A stretch of DNA of 64,000 bases from Anthoceros angustus (taxonomy: Eukaryota > Streptophyta > Anthocerotopsida > Anthocerotales > Anthocerotaceae), in NCBI GenBank assembly GCA_010909165.1, contig VJWM01000019.1:806001-870000 (forward strand), read 5' to 3'. Below the pieces are notes generated by a model. It was not told the origin of the DNA. It was given only the letters and a program-made list of their open reading frames with translations, and searched no databases. The translations under genes and the position numbers were made by a program. Shown in pieces: positions 1 to 11,539 of this stretch (its first letter is position 1; the number at the start of each line of letters is the position of its first letter).

Positions 1-1150
1 CCTCCATGGGACTCACTGCCTCGAATCTTGGTTCATTGGTGGTAGTGGTGATCTTGAATTTGATCACGATCCTTGCATTGACTGTGCGAAGGTGTGCGGT
101 TCTGCGGCATATCCGAATCTTACATTGATCGACTTCTTCTAACTCTTCGCATATCTGCCACTCATGCGTTGAGTTTACGCTGTGGGTGTTCTCTCTTGTC
201 GTCACAGTCCCTGCAGTGTTCGCCGTATTATCTCCTTTGTGTCGCTGTATTGGAAACTCGCCTTCTTCAAGCACTGATAGACGCATATCACCTCCCGCCT
301 TGCACATATCTATTTGTGTGGCCAGACCCACGTTCAACAGCCATTGCAGGCAGGTCAGATCAAACGCTTGACCCAGCAGCTTGCATCGATATGTTTCAGA
401 AATGCCCCGCGTGATGGTCCCGTCCGCATCAAACCCCATGGCCCTTTCGCGCTCCATCACTGTGGGCTCACCTACCTCATTTCCAAGCGAGATCCACCAC
501 GGTGCCGTCCCCGCCTCTCCGAAAGGCATAAGATTGGGCAGTCCTTACGAGTGTGGGCCAGGCCCTTCTCGGCTTCCCAACCTTATTTACGGGAAATCGT
601 GGAGGTTTGTCCATCTTCCGCACCGGCTGTGAGCGTCTGCCCTTTTCTAAGATGTCATCCACATATCGTTTCTCTGGTTTGGTCAACTCACGGTGTTGCC
701 TGAGAACCTCTACACCGGTCACGTTTGTCCAAAAACTTCGCACCCGGTGGGCGTATGAGCCCGTTTGCGCAGCATCAATAATGAATTCCTCTCCTATCCA
801 ACTTCTGAGCTGCTCGTAGCCTCCTCACATGTTCACGCTTATCGAATGCTCCGCACATTCTCCGTACGTACGGCAAGTGGGATTGATTGTACTTCCTTGA
901 ATCCGATTATATGACCACTTCCACCGTCACCTTTCCACAACCGGCCGAAGCGTCACGCATTCCCATCCTGGCGGCATATCGACCGGGCACGCGCTTCGGT
1001 GTCGTTTCCCTACCAATCTGACGTCGTGGGGTAACCTGCTCTGACATCCCTTCACTGCCTCCATGCTTAGTAGTCCGGGATACGCCCTTTGCATCCTGAT
1101 AATCCTGGATTTGGCTACTGCACGTGTCTTCTCGTCCACTTCAACACACG
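1..1150 (-). pseudogene. Retroelement C5-cytosine DNA methyltransferase, middle and C-terminal part
   Basis: Reading the minus strand from 1150 down to 1 gives the rest of a DNMT-fold domain whose SAM-binding motif lies at 18178-18260, across the Copia-A insertion. Visible in order: VEVDEKTRAVAK (motif II-like), GWEC with the candidate catalytic Cys codon at 957-959 (motif IV, usually a PCQ-type motif), a further-frame ENV (motif VI), AHRVRSFWTN at about 723-752 (motif VIII, resembling DNMT3/DRM), a PTLVRTAQSYAFR segment, then VMERERAMGF and KLLGQAFDLTCLQWL (motifs IX/X) in a frame that stays open from about 473 to the window edge. At least three frame changes are present at about 945, 850 and 480. 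Established: C5 methyltransferases have been reported inside retrotransposons of charophyte algae and dinoflagellates. Inferred: the reverse transcriptase lies beyond base 1. Catalytic activity of this copy is unproven. Confidence 0.75.
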
Positions 1151-1155
1151 TGTAT
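1151..1155. repeat. Copia-A target-site duplication (left, TGTAT)
   Basis: TGTAT directly precedes the 5' LTR and recurs at 18173-18177 after the 3' LTR. Removing the element and one copy of TGTAT rejoins the methyltransferase reading frame without a shift, which confirms the boundaries. Confidence 0.95.
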
Positions 1156-1330
1156 TGTTGAATAACGAAGGGTTATTTAATGTTTATAACCTACATTAGG
1201 GTTAAGTGTTTTAGGGTTACGAAAACACATTGTATATAAGACGCTTTGATTGCGATTAAATGTAGTAGTTGTTGTGTTCTTGCTTTCGTGTATTGTTTTA
1301 GTGTCTTGCACACATGCTCGTAAATTAGCA
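1156..1330 (+). repeat. Copia-A 5' LTR
   Basis: 175 bp, starting TGTTGAATAACG and ending AAATTAGCA. A TATATAA box at 1233-1239 is the likely promoter. It reads the same base for base as the copy at 17998-18172, which implies a recent insertion or gene conversion. Confidence 0.95.
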
Positions 1331-1342
1331 TGGTATCGAGTG
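1331..1342 (+). promoter_or_regulatory. Copia-A primer binding site
   Basis: TGGTATCGAGTG follows the LTR directly and resembles the plant initiator-Met tRNA primer site TGGTATCAGAGC, with mismatches in the second half. Confidence 0.75.
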
Positions 1343-2214
1343 TCTGTAGTCACATGGCGATTGTAGTCTAGATTCAATGCAATTGGCATTGTCTCACGCA
1401 TCCTAGCACAAGTACACTACAAGAAGGGCCGCACACCGATCATCTTTGGTGTAAGAACCGGGATGACACGGAGGAGGAGGTCTTTGGGTCCTCACGGCTT
1501 TAGGAGGAACAACAATCCTGCCCAAAGCCAAAGATCAGAAACGGGACATCAAGCTTCTTCAAGTGTCTTCCCACCACTTCGATGCACGGATGTTGAGTAC
1601 CATCGTGCTGAAGGGGCCAACCTCCCAACTCCTCGCGTGAATCCTGCACAAGAATTCAGAGAACGGGATGCAGCAATCAGATCTCGTGCTGATAGTGGCG
1701 AACTTCATCGGCAACTAATCTACATTAGAATTGCAGTATTGGAAGAACGCTGAGTCGATCAATTCTTCAGAAATCTTATACGAGTGACCGGGATGAATGT
1801 TGCTCGGCACCATTTACGATTTGCTCCAAGCCGACCAGCGTTCTAGCATCCCTGATGCCCACACTTGAGAGTTTGGGCTCCCTACCTTGCTGATGTTACC
1901 AGATCTGAAACGTCACAATCTTCAGAGGAAGGTGGTAACGAAAGGGCGCAGCTTTGCTTCCTGCCTGTTTTCTTCTTGACACGGAGGATGGTTGCAGCCC
2001 TACCAACAGACAACATCAGATAGACATGACGTTCCAAGTCTTGGGACATGTGACGGTTAGGGTAAAATTTATTTAATTAAGTTTAAGTAATCTTAAGTTT
2101 GGCATGACGGGATAGCGTTTCGTAGTAATGGGTGCATTGCTTACCTCCACGTCGTTTCGTGTGTTGTAGCAGCATGCCTATTGACAACTGCACCTGTTCA
2201 TTTCTGTATAGCAC
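1343..2214 (+). other. Copia-A leader region
   Basis: About 870 bp between primer site and gag ATG. It holds a 96-codon plus-strand frame (1463-1753) that ends in a charged, possibly helical segment, but nothing I recognise. It may be untranslated leader containing the packaging signal. Confidence 0.4.
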
Positions 2215-2973
2215 ATGTCTGCTCTTGATCAACTTCTTGCTCAGTTTGCCGCACTTGATTTGACTGGTGGACCTGGAGCCATGAATACTGCAGCATCAAC
2301 CTCTTTCACAGTGGGATCTTCCTTTTCTGGTGACTTTAAGGAAAAAGATCGCTTCGATGGGAAGCCCCACCGATTTGAGAGCTGGCGTGCTCGAATGAAA
2401 GCCATTCTTGATGCCAGGGATGTTCTGGAGTATGTCGATGGCACTATTTCCAAACCAAAGATCTGACAACAAACCGACATAGATAAGTGGAAGAAGGGTA
2501 ACAAACTTGCATTTGCTATACTACTGTCAGGCCTCGATGAGGCCACAGTGACAGAAGTTGAATTTCTGCCAACAGCAGCAGAAGTCTGGACTCAATTGAT
2601 AGATACGTATCAAGTGAGGAATATTTTAACCCTTGTTGCTGCAAGGAATGATTTCTATGGACTCAGAATGAAGGATGGGGACATTATGGGTACTCACATT
2701 TCCCGCTTCCGCTACTTAAGACAACAGATAATACAGCTGGGAGGAACCGTATCTGATATAGACACTGTTGCACAGCTGTTGTCCAGTCTTCCTCAGTCCT
2801 ATCAAAATTTTGTGTCCACACAGAATGTAGCCTTACGAACGTCCATTGCCGCAGTCCAAGCTGGTGGTGTCTCCACACTCACTTTCAATGAGCTTGTGGG
2901 TGCTCTCTATCAAGAAGAGCAGTCACGCCAGCGTCCTTTGGTTCTGCAAAAGTCAGAACAGAGAAGGTTTTAG
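2215..2973 (+). pseudogene. Copia-A gag (UBN2-type)
   Basis: The ATG at 2215 opens a Gag resembling the UBN2 family of plant copia elements: a Gln/Leu-rich start, then RFDGKPHRFESWRARMKAIL, and later ISRFRYLRQQI and LLSSLPQSY, which are typical capsid-like helices. A single TGA at 2464-2466 interrupts it without a frame change; the sense form would be CGA, so one C-to-T change or an error could explain it. The frame ends in TAG at 2971-2973, just past a -1 shift into the frame carrying the zinc knuckle and protease. Confidence 0.85.
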
Positions 2974-4128
2974 TTGCTTCTAAGAAACCTTTTGGGAAGG
3001 GGAAGGATAAGGGGAAGTCAGCCTCATCTGGAAATCCCAAAAGGCAAGGCAACTGCAATTGGTGCCAACTGCCTGGCCACTGGGAACGAGATTGTCATAA
3101 GAAGAGAGCTGATGAGGCTCGAAAGGAGTCAAAACCAGAAGCACATGTTGCTGAAAAAGGCAACAAGCCTTCAAGCTCTCAAAGTGTTCATAAGAGCAGC
3201 CTAACAGTTTTGACAGTCTGCTTGACTTCTTCGAGAGAAACATCTTCTCTCTGGTTCATTGACTCAGGGGCGACTTCACATGTGTGTAACAATCGCCATC
3301 TGTTCACTACCTTCACAAAACAGAAATCTCCACAGTCAGTGTATGTGGGAGATTCACGTGCTGTGGGAGTACATGGAAGTGGAACAGTAAAGGTACCTGT
3401 TTCTAGTGGGTTCACGTTGGAACTGCTGGATGTACTTTATGTTCCAGCTATGTCAAAGAACTTGCTGTCAATCAGAGCTCTCACTCAAACGTCAGAGTTT
3501 GCTTTTCGCTTTGAGAAGGACTCATGCTGTTTGTATAGTCTATTACAACCTAATGTGTGCTTAGCAAAAGGACTCCTGATTAATGACCTCTACCAGCTGT
3601 CTGTGGGATATCATAATCTGGCAGTAAATGTTACTACATCTAGGTCTCAAGCGAATCTATGGCATGCGAGACTTGGACATGTGAACAAGGTCAAGTTGGA
3701 CCTCATGTCCTCGGGTGACTACTACAAAGAGAAGTTACCTTCATGCTTCAAAAATCTTGCAGTATGCAAGTCATGTGTCCTCTCCAAACAGAAGGAGCTG
3801 CCCTTCAAGAACAAAACTGCTACAAGAGCGAATGATGTTCTAGGGTTGGTCCACATGGACATTGCTGGAAAGATGCAAGTGCCTTCATTAGGAGGAGCTG
3901 AGTATTACTTGTCACTTACAGATGACTTTAATAGATACACTTGGACCTTCCCACTCAAACTGAAAAATGAGGCCTTTGATAAGATAGCTTTGTGGATACC
4001 CATGGTACAAAGGCAGACAGGACGACTGGTCAAGTGCCTGCGATCAGACAATGGAGGTGAGTTTATAGGCCACAAATATGATTCACTACTTGAAGAGTAC
4101 GGGATCACAAGACAGCTGGCTGTACCTT
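2968..4128 (+). pseudogene. Copia-A pol, first part: zinc knuckle, protease, integrase N-terminal half
   Basis: One uninterrupted frame runs from about 2968 to the insertion point. In order it contains a CCHC knuckle (CNWCQLPGHWERDC, about 3052-3093), the aspartic protease active site (FIDSGATSH, about 3256-3282), the GAG-pre-integrase segment (LWHARLGHVNK, about 3658-3690) with a following CxxC, and the integrase core with its first Asp in HMDIAG and second Asp in RSDNGGEF (about 4045). The catalytic Glu lies on the far side of the 8.5-kb insertion, in GVAERKN near 12695, so the DD35E triad is split. The annotated product cannot integrate as it stands. Confidence 0.9.
4124..4128. repeat. Target-site duplication ACCTT (left)
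   Basis: ACCTT here and at 12672-12676. With one copy removed the integrase coding sequence reads through the junction. Confidence 0.9.
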
Positions 4129-4527
4129 TGTGGCGCGACTTTTGCTGACGACCAGCCGGGCGCGCACAATCCCGTGTCGTTGTAGGGAGGAGTTCGTTCC
4201 CAAGGGAATGACAGACTCCGTTTGCAGCGTTTCAGGCGATTCTCGTCTTACTTTACGTCTGCTCAGTCCTAACGCACACACCCCTTAGTTCACGTCTAAC
4301 TACTCGCGACAAACACCGGGCGGTATGGCCAAGCGTTTGAGACCCGTTCGCGTCCGTTCCGTTCCCGTTCGTCTCTCACACCTCTCGTCCACTCCTCTCT
4401 CACACTACACTTATCGGTCTTAAGGGAAGACGCGCGGGTTACACAGTCCGGACCTCCTCCGTCGTTCCACCGGGCCTCTCCGTCCGGGCGCCGCACGCCC
4501 TCCCGAAGTCCCTCCGGCTCACACGTT

Positions 4528-6390
4528 CCGGTCCGTTCGGCGCTGGGTCGCGGCTCTGGACGAGCACGGGTCCCCAGTCACCACTCCCTGCACACACCAC
4601 AACACGTTAGGTCCGTCACCAGGACCCTGATCGATCCCTCCGGTCGTGCACCTTTCGGTGACTCGGGACTCACGTTATCGAAGACACACAAGTGCAAAGC
4701 GGCATCAACACCAAGGAAAGATGATTTATTGAGACCCTCTTATACTACGCCTAGGTCGGCGTCTTTATTACACCCCTATTACGGTGGCCATTTCGGTATG
4801 CCTAATCGGCCGCCTACCATCCTATTTCCCTCCTCCTATCTCCTTCGCGGCGGTGGGGGGAAGGTCCGGGTTCCGCCTTGGGATTGGTGGTCCAATCTCC
4901 GCCACGACAATTGCGGCGCGCAATCGGATGATCCGCGAGGCGGACCCTCCTTTCTCCGGAATCACATCGGGTTGGGCTCGGCGGTCGGCGGCCGTTACCA
5001 CAACGTCATCCTCCACAGCCTTCCGTGGGTCCCCTCGGTGGGGCCACCATGTCGCTCCCCTAGCGTAAGTCGAAGGGGCTCCTCCTTCTTCGAGTCGGAC
5101 CTCGAGGTCGGTCTCGACTCGAACTGAACTCCAAGGGTCGGTTTATTTCCCAGTCGGTGGGTCGGCCTCGTCTCGAGTTCGGACCTCGGTCCGTACTTAG
5201 TCCGAGGTCCCCAAACTCGGACCCCTTCACCATGGACCTCGTCTTGCTAGGTCCTCCTCCTTACCCAGACCCTTGTCTTGGTTGGGTTGGCTCCCCCTGC
5301 ACCCCTGCGGCCCTCACCCCCCCTCGGATCGGGTGGTGGTGAACTTACCTTGGGGTCCATTGCGTCCGCTCCTCTTGGGGCTCCCCTCCTTGTGCCGTCG
5401 TCTCCAAGCAGGGCCCCTAGGGTCCTGTCTTTGTCTCCGTGCCCTTCTTCCCCTCAAGGCCTTCCGGTCCGTTCGGGTCGCGGCTCGGGCGAGCACGGGT
5501 CCGATCACCCCTGCACACACCACAACACGTTAGGTCCGTCACGGGACCACGATCGATCCCTCCGGTCTTGTCGTGCACCTTTCGGTGACTCGGGACTCAC
5601 GTTATCGAAGACACACAGTGCCGCAGCAGCATCAACACCAAGGAAAGATGATTTATTGAGACCCTCTTATACTACGCCCGGTCGGCGTCTTTATTACACC
5701 CCTATTACGGTGGCCATTTCGGTATGTCGGCCGCCTACCATCCTATTTCCTCCTCCTATCTCCTTCGCGGCGGTGGGGGGAAGGTCCGGGTTCCGCCTTG
5801 GGATTGGTGGTCCAATCTCCGCCACGACAATTGCGGCGCACCCAATCGGATGATCCGGAGACCCTCCTTTCTCCGGAATCACATCGGGTTGGGCTCGTGG
5901 CGGTCGGCGTTACCACAACGTCATCCTCCACAGCCTTCCGTGGGTCCCCTCGGTGGGGCCACCTGTCGGCTCCCCTAGCGTAAGTCGAGGGGCTCCTCCT
6001 TCTTGCCGGGTCCGGACCTCGGTCGGTCTCGACTCGAACTGAACTCCAAGGGTCGGTTTATTTCCGTCCAGGCCTGGGTCGGCCTCGTCTCGGTTGGACC
6101 TCGAGGTCCGTACTTATTCGGTCCGATCTCAAACTCGGACCCCTTCACGGACCTCGTCTTGCTAGGTCCTCCTCCTTACCCCGACCCTTGTCTTGGTTGG
6201 GTTGGCTCCCCGGTTGCACCCCTGCGGCCCTCACCCCTGCGGATCGGGTGGTGGTGAACTTACCTTGGGGTCAGCTGCGTCCCGCTCCTCTTGGGGCTCC
6301 CCTCCTTGTTGCCGTCGTCTCAAGCAGGGCCCCTAGGGTCCACTGTCTTTGTCTCCGTGCCCTTCTTCCCCTCAGGGCCTTCCGGCCGTC
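4528..6390. repeat. Tandem duplication inside GC-rich element (about 0.93 kb x 2)
   Basis: Units 4528-5468 and 5469-6390. The junction shares a stretch around TTCCGGTCCGTTCGG. The units carry the TATA/AATAAA region, so two such signals are present. Confidence 0.85.
4725..4744 (-). promoter_or_regulatory. LTR-like TATA box and polyadenylation signal
   Basis: On the minus strand TATAAGA (4738-4744) is followed 7 bases later by AATAAA (4725-4730). The arrangement recurs at 5652-5671 in the tandem copy and at 63684-63708 in the second element, so it is conserved across insertions. It suggests minus-strand transcription of this family. Confidence 0.55.
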
Positions 6391-7474
6391 TATTGGCGGT
6401 GAGAGAGGCCTCTGCCGGGAGCTCGGTGTGGTAATAGGCAAAGTCCGAATCCACTTGCTGGATTGCCTCTTCCACGTGTGCGGGCACTCCCTTAGCCATA
6501 GATGCTCGGGGCTGTTGCCCGCTTGTTGCTCCACCTCCCTTGAGTTTGATATGGGCCTGCTTCTCATGGTGCCAGTGCCTCGGTCACCTCCCATGATTTG
6601 TTGCTCCACTTGCTCCAACTCTCCGGTTCCGCCTTGGGATTGGTGGTCCAATCTCCCGCCACGACAATTGCGGCGCGCAATCGGATGATCGCGGCGGACC
6701 CTCCTTTCTCCGGAATCACATCGGGTTGGGCTCGGCGTGATCGGCGGCCGCCCGTTACCACAACGTCATCCTCCACAGCCTTCCGTGGGTCCCCTCGGTG
6801 GGGCCACGTGTCACTCCTAGCGTAAGTCGAAGGGGCTCCTCCTTCTTGCAGTCAGGACCTCGAGGTCGGTCTCGACTCGAACTGAACTCCAAGGGTCGGT
6901 TTATTTCCGTCCAGTGGGTCCGGCCTCGTCTCGGGTTCGGACCTCGGGGTCCGTACTTATTCTGGTCCGATCTCCAAACTCGGACCCCTTCACGGACCTC
7001 GTCTTGCTAGGTCCTCCTCCTTACCCAGACCCTTGTCTTGGTTGGGTTGGCTCCCCGGTTGCACCCCTGCGGGCCCTCACCCCTGGGGATCGGGTGGTGG
7101 TGAACTTACCTTGGGGTCCGCTGCGTCCGCTCCTCTTGGGGCTCCCTCCTTGTGCCGTCGTCTCCAAGCAGGGCCCCTAGGGTCCTGTCTTTGTCTCGTG
7201 CCCTTCTTCCCCTCAGGGCCTTCCGGGGCCGTCTGCGTATTGGTGAGAGGCCTCTGCCGGGAGCTCGGTGTGGTAATAGGCAAAGTCCGAATCCACTTGC
7301 TGGATTGCCTCTTCCACGTGTGCCGGAGCACCGTCTCCCGCCATAGATGCTCGGGGCTGTTGCCCGCTTGTTGCTCCACCTCCCGCCCGTTGGATATGGG
7401 CCGGGCTGCTTCTCGCGGTGCCGGTGCCTCGGTCACCTCCAGCGTCATTGTTGCTCCACTTGCTCCAACTCTCG
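5789..7474. repeat. Tandem duplication inside GC-rich element (about 0.84 kb x 2)
   Basis: The unit beginning GGTTCCGCCTTGGGATTGG at about 5789 restarts at about 6625. It ends at about 7474, where both units share CTCCAACTCT before diverging. Confidence 0.8.
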
Positions 7475-10400
7475 TTCCGTTCATTGCCGGCTTGCACCGC
7501 CATAGCGTTCCCCTTCCGACTTCCTCGGTGGACGGCTTATACGCTTCCGGTGCCCTCGCCTCTTGTCCATTACATTAACTCCGCCATCTCCGCTCAGACG
7601 GTGGGCAACACGGCGGTGCGGGCTTCACCGGCCCTTTTCCATCTCGGCGTCACGCTCCTGTTCCATCGCCTTCGCTCGTCCCAGCAGGGCCGCTCTATTT
7701 CCGGTCGCGTTCGCGACCATATCCTGGAACTACCATTCCTCTCAATGATAGTTTGGGCTGACTCAAAGTCTCCTTGCGGTCCTCCATCTCCTGCGCTGCT
7801 CCACCTCCGGGCTGAGTGGAGATCCTCCATCTCCTTGTCGCGACTTCTTGGGCACAGGCTGGTCGCGCTTGCTCCGCCACCTCTGCTCCATCTTGAGGCG
7901 GTGGGCGCTCTATCTGCTCGAAGTCTGGATTCTCCCATTGAGAATTCCTTGCTGCTCAAGCCAGCGTCTTGGGTTGTAACTCCAAGGTGTCCTTCTTGTC
8001 CTCCAACTCCTGCCTCCTTCTACCTCTTGCAGGCGCCACAGGGTCCCGATTTCCGGGTCTTGGCCTCCGCCTCCTTGTTGCTCCACTTGCTCCACTTGCT
8101 CCAACTCCGCCTCCCTCGGCCTTGATTGGCGTGGCTCTCTCGGCCGCCTCCCTCCACGGTTCCGATCACGCCGATAGTGATCGCGATCGGCCGCCGTGGC
8201 CTCGCCTCCTTGGCCACCTTCACGAGCCTCTCCGGCTTGGCTCTGGTCGGTCATGCCTCCGCGGATCCGCGCCCGTTACGCTTGCGCCCGGGCGTCCTCC
8301 GCTTCTGCTGCGCTCGCCCCTCTGCTGCGAGGTCCTCCGCGCTTGGGCCTCCTTAGTGCCCGGTGCTCCTCCGGTGAAGGAATTTGGTCCGGTCCTTGCG
8401 GATGGACGGACCTCCCTCTCGGCCTCGGCGTTTCCCTCCTCAATCGGCCGAGGCTTGGCCTTCCTTCTCGCCTCACAGGCTCCCTCAGCTGCTCACGGAG
8501 GAGTACCATGCGCCTCGGGTGGCTTCTACCTCACAGGTCTTCTCGGCCATCCAGAGACCCCAGGCATCTGTCCATGGCGGTGGCAGGACCCCGCCGTGTT
8601 TCTTCCACGGCTGCTGATGAGGCTCCCACAAAGTCCGTGGCGGGGCCGGCATCTCCGATCGAGGACCTCCATACATTGTCAAGTAAGTCGGTGGGTTCTC
8701 GGACCTAATCGGGACCCTTAGGTCACAGTCTTGGCTCGGGCTTCACCCTCCTTGGCCCTTTTGGCGCGAGCTCCTTCTCCGCCTTTTCCTCCACAGGGCT
8801 CGGAGGAGGTGAGAGTCAGGAGCAAGCCTTTTGCCCCTTCACCAGACCTCGTCTTGCTAGGTCCTCCTCCTTACCCAGACCCTTGTCTTGGTTGGGTTGG
8901 CTCCCCGGTTGCACCCCTGCGGGCCCTCACCCCCTTGGCCGGATCGGGTGGTGGTGAACTTACCTTGGGGTCCATTGCGTCCGCTCCTCTTGGGGCTCCC
9001 TCCTTGTGCCGTCGTCTCCAAGCAGGGCCCCTAGGGTCCTGTCTTTGTCTCGTGCCCTTCTTCCCCTCAGGCCTTCCGGGTCCGTCTGGCGGCGGGGAGG
9101 CCTCAGCCAGGGCTCGGTGTGGTAATAGGCAAAGTCCGAATCCACTTGCTGGATTGCCTCTTCCACGTGTGCGGAGCACCGTCTCCCGCCATAGATGCTC
9201 GGGGCTGTTGCCCGCTTGTTGCTCCACCTCCCGAGTTTGGATAGGCTGGGCCGCTGCTTCATGGTGCCAGTGCCTCGGTCACCTCCAGCGTCATTGTTGC
9301 TCCACTTGCTCCAACTCTCGTTTCCGTTCATTTGCCGGCTTGCACCGCCATAGCGTTCCCCTTGACTTCCTCGGTGGACGGCGGCTTCTTGCCTTCGGCG
9401 CCCTCCTCCTTGTCCATTACATTAACTCCGCCATCTCCCGCTCAGACGGTGGGCAACACGGCGGTGCGGGCTTCAGCCCTTTTCCATCTCGGCGTCACGC
9501 TCCTGTTCCATCGCCTTCGCTCCGTCGCCAGCAGGCGCCGCTCTATTTCCGGTCGTTCGCGACCATGTCCTGAACTACCATTCCTCTCAATGATAGTTTG
9601 GGCTGCGGCTCAAAGTCTCCTTCGGTCCTCCATCTCCACCTTTGCTCCACCTCCGGGCTGAGTGGAGATCCTCCACCTCCTTGTTGCGACTTCTTGGGCT
9701 GGTTGGTCGCTTGCTCGCCACCTCTGCTCCATCTTGAGAGGCTGGGCGCTCTATCTCTGCAAGTCTGGATTCTCCCATTGAGAATTCCTTGCTGCTCAAG
9801 CCAGCGTCTTGGGTTGTAACTCCAAGGTGTCCTTCTTGTCCTCCAACTCCTGCCGCCTCCTTCTACCTCTTGCATTGCGCCACAGGGTCCCGATTTCCGG
9901 GTCTTGGCCTCCAGTGTTCTGCGGCTCGTCGTGCTTGCTCATGACCACTGCTCGGCCTTGATTGGCGTGGCTCTCTCGGCCGCCTCCCTCCACGGTTCGA
10001 TCACGCCGATAGTGATCGCGATCGGCCGCCGTGGCCTCGCCTCCTTGGCCACCTTCACGAGCCTCTCCGGCTTGGCTCTGGTCGGTCATGCCTCCGCGGA
10101 TCCGCGCCCGTTACGCTTGCGCCCGGGCGTCCTCGCTTCTGCGCTCGCCCCTCTGCTGCGAGGTCCTCCGCCGCTTGGGCCTCCTTGGCCCTTTTCCTCC
10201 ACCTCCGGTGAAGGAATTTGAAGTCCTTGCGGATGGACGGACCTCCCTCTCGCCTCCCGGCGTTTCCCTCCTCAATCCGGCCGAGGCCTTCCTTCTCGCC
10301 TCACAGGCTCCCTCAAGCTGCTCACGGAGGTACCATGCGCCTCGGGTGGCTTCTACCTCCACAGGTCTTCTCGGCCATCCCGAGACCCCGAGCATACCGT

Positions 10401-10668
10401 CCATGGCCAGTGGCAGGACCGCCGTGTTTCTTCCACGGCCGCCGTGAGGCTCCCACAAAGTCCGTGGCGGGGCCGGCATCTCCTGATCCGCCAAGGACCT
10501 CCATACCCTGTCCGGAGTAAGTCGGTGGGTTCTCCGGACCTAATCGGGACCCTTAGGTCACGAGTCTTTGGCTCGGGCTTCCCTCCTTGGCCCTTTTGGC
10601 GCGAGCTCCTTCTCGCCCTTTTCCTCCACAGGGCTCGGAGGAGGTGAGGTCAGGAGCAAGCCTTTTGC
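6995..10668. repeat. Tandem duplication inside GC-rich element (about 1.85 kb x 2)
   Basis: Units about 6995-8844 and 8845-10668. The junction shares CCCCTTCAC. The copies differ mostly by short indels. Confidence 0.85.
7077..10494 (-). pseudogene. Broken Gln/Glu/Arg-rich frames of the GC-rich element, possibly gag-like
   Basis: Minus-strand frames in both 1.85-kb units give the same kind of protein: charged, rich in E, Q and R, with short repeats such as ELEQVEQVEQQ and a helical-looking ILNGRIQT segment. That would fit a coiled-coil Gag-like protein. Many frameshifts break it and I see no zinc knuckle, so the assignment is a guess. Long plus-strand Pro/Ser/Leu-rich frames over the same bases look like their shadows. 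Confidence 0.3.
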
Positions 10669-10933
10669 CCCTTTCGGCGGCAGGACCCGGCTCGTGTGTT
10701 GCAGTGTCCTCCGCTCACAGGCGCGTCCCTTTACGCCCTCCTTCTTGCCTCCGCTTCTTGCCACTCAGGTAGGCGGGGGGAAAGTCTTGGCACCGGCGAG
10801 GTGCGCGTTTAATGGTCTTGCGTCTCTTGGCTCCCTCACAGTCGGGGCTCCTCGGTAGGAGTGGTGGCGGTGGCGGGGCTGGGGTCGGTAGCTTTGCTTT
10901 CAGGTTGGGGCACCGGGGAGGAGGCGGGAATTT

Positions 10934-11539
10934 CTTCCATACTTCCACAGGTGGTGAGGGGTCCGTTCAGACGTATGGAGTCAATCCTCGATCGTCCTCC
11001 TCCGGTCCGTTTGGCTTTGACGATCGGCCTCCTCCCTCGGCGCCCTTGCCGCTCCACTTCCGGCGGGGCCTCAGTCCTTTCGGGCGCTCGCTCAAGCTCT
11101 CCTTCCTTGAGGAGCTCGAAATGCCCCCATACATGGATCGGTATGGGGCGGCCCAGATAAGGCTTCTCGGTCTGAGCTTGAGCCTCTGCTAAGCCGGCGA
11201 AAATAATCCTTCCCAGTCGCCCTCTTCCCATACTTCCCTGGGTGGTGAGGGGGTCCGTTCCAGACGTATGGAGTCCGGAATCCCCTCCCAGTCGTCCTCC
11301 TCCCGGGTCCGTTTGGCTTTCGACGATCGGCCTCCTCCCTCCGGCGCCCTTGCCCGCTCCACTTCCGGCAGGGCCTCCAGTCCTTTCCGGAGCGCTCGCT
11401 CAAGCTCTCCTTCCTTGAGGAGCTCGAAATGCCCCCATACATGGATCAGGTATGGGGCGGCCCAGATGTGAGGCTTCTCGGTCTGAGCTTGCGAGCCTCA
11501 CAGCTAAGCGAAAATAATCCTTCCCAGTCGCCCTCTTCC
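10934..11539. repeat. Tandem duplication inside GC-rich element (about 0.3 kb x 2)
   Basis: Units 10934-11227 and 11228-11539, both starting at CATACTTCC plus the GGTGGTGAGG block. The junction shares CTTCC. Confidence 0.85.

Noticed and set aside
1177-1401. 74-codon minus-strand frame across the Copia-A 5' LTR
   Set aside because: It covers LTR and primer site, has low complexity and no homologous signal; a chance frame.
5278-9573. Long plus-strand reading frames of 170-280 codons in the GC-rich element
   Set aside because: They are Pro/Ser/Leu-rich, change with every tandem copy and mirror the Glu/Gln/Arg-rich minus strand. GC-rich sequence with few stops explains them.
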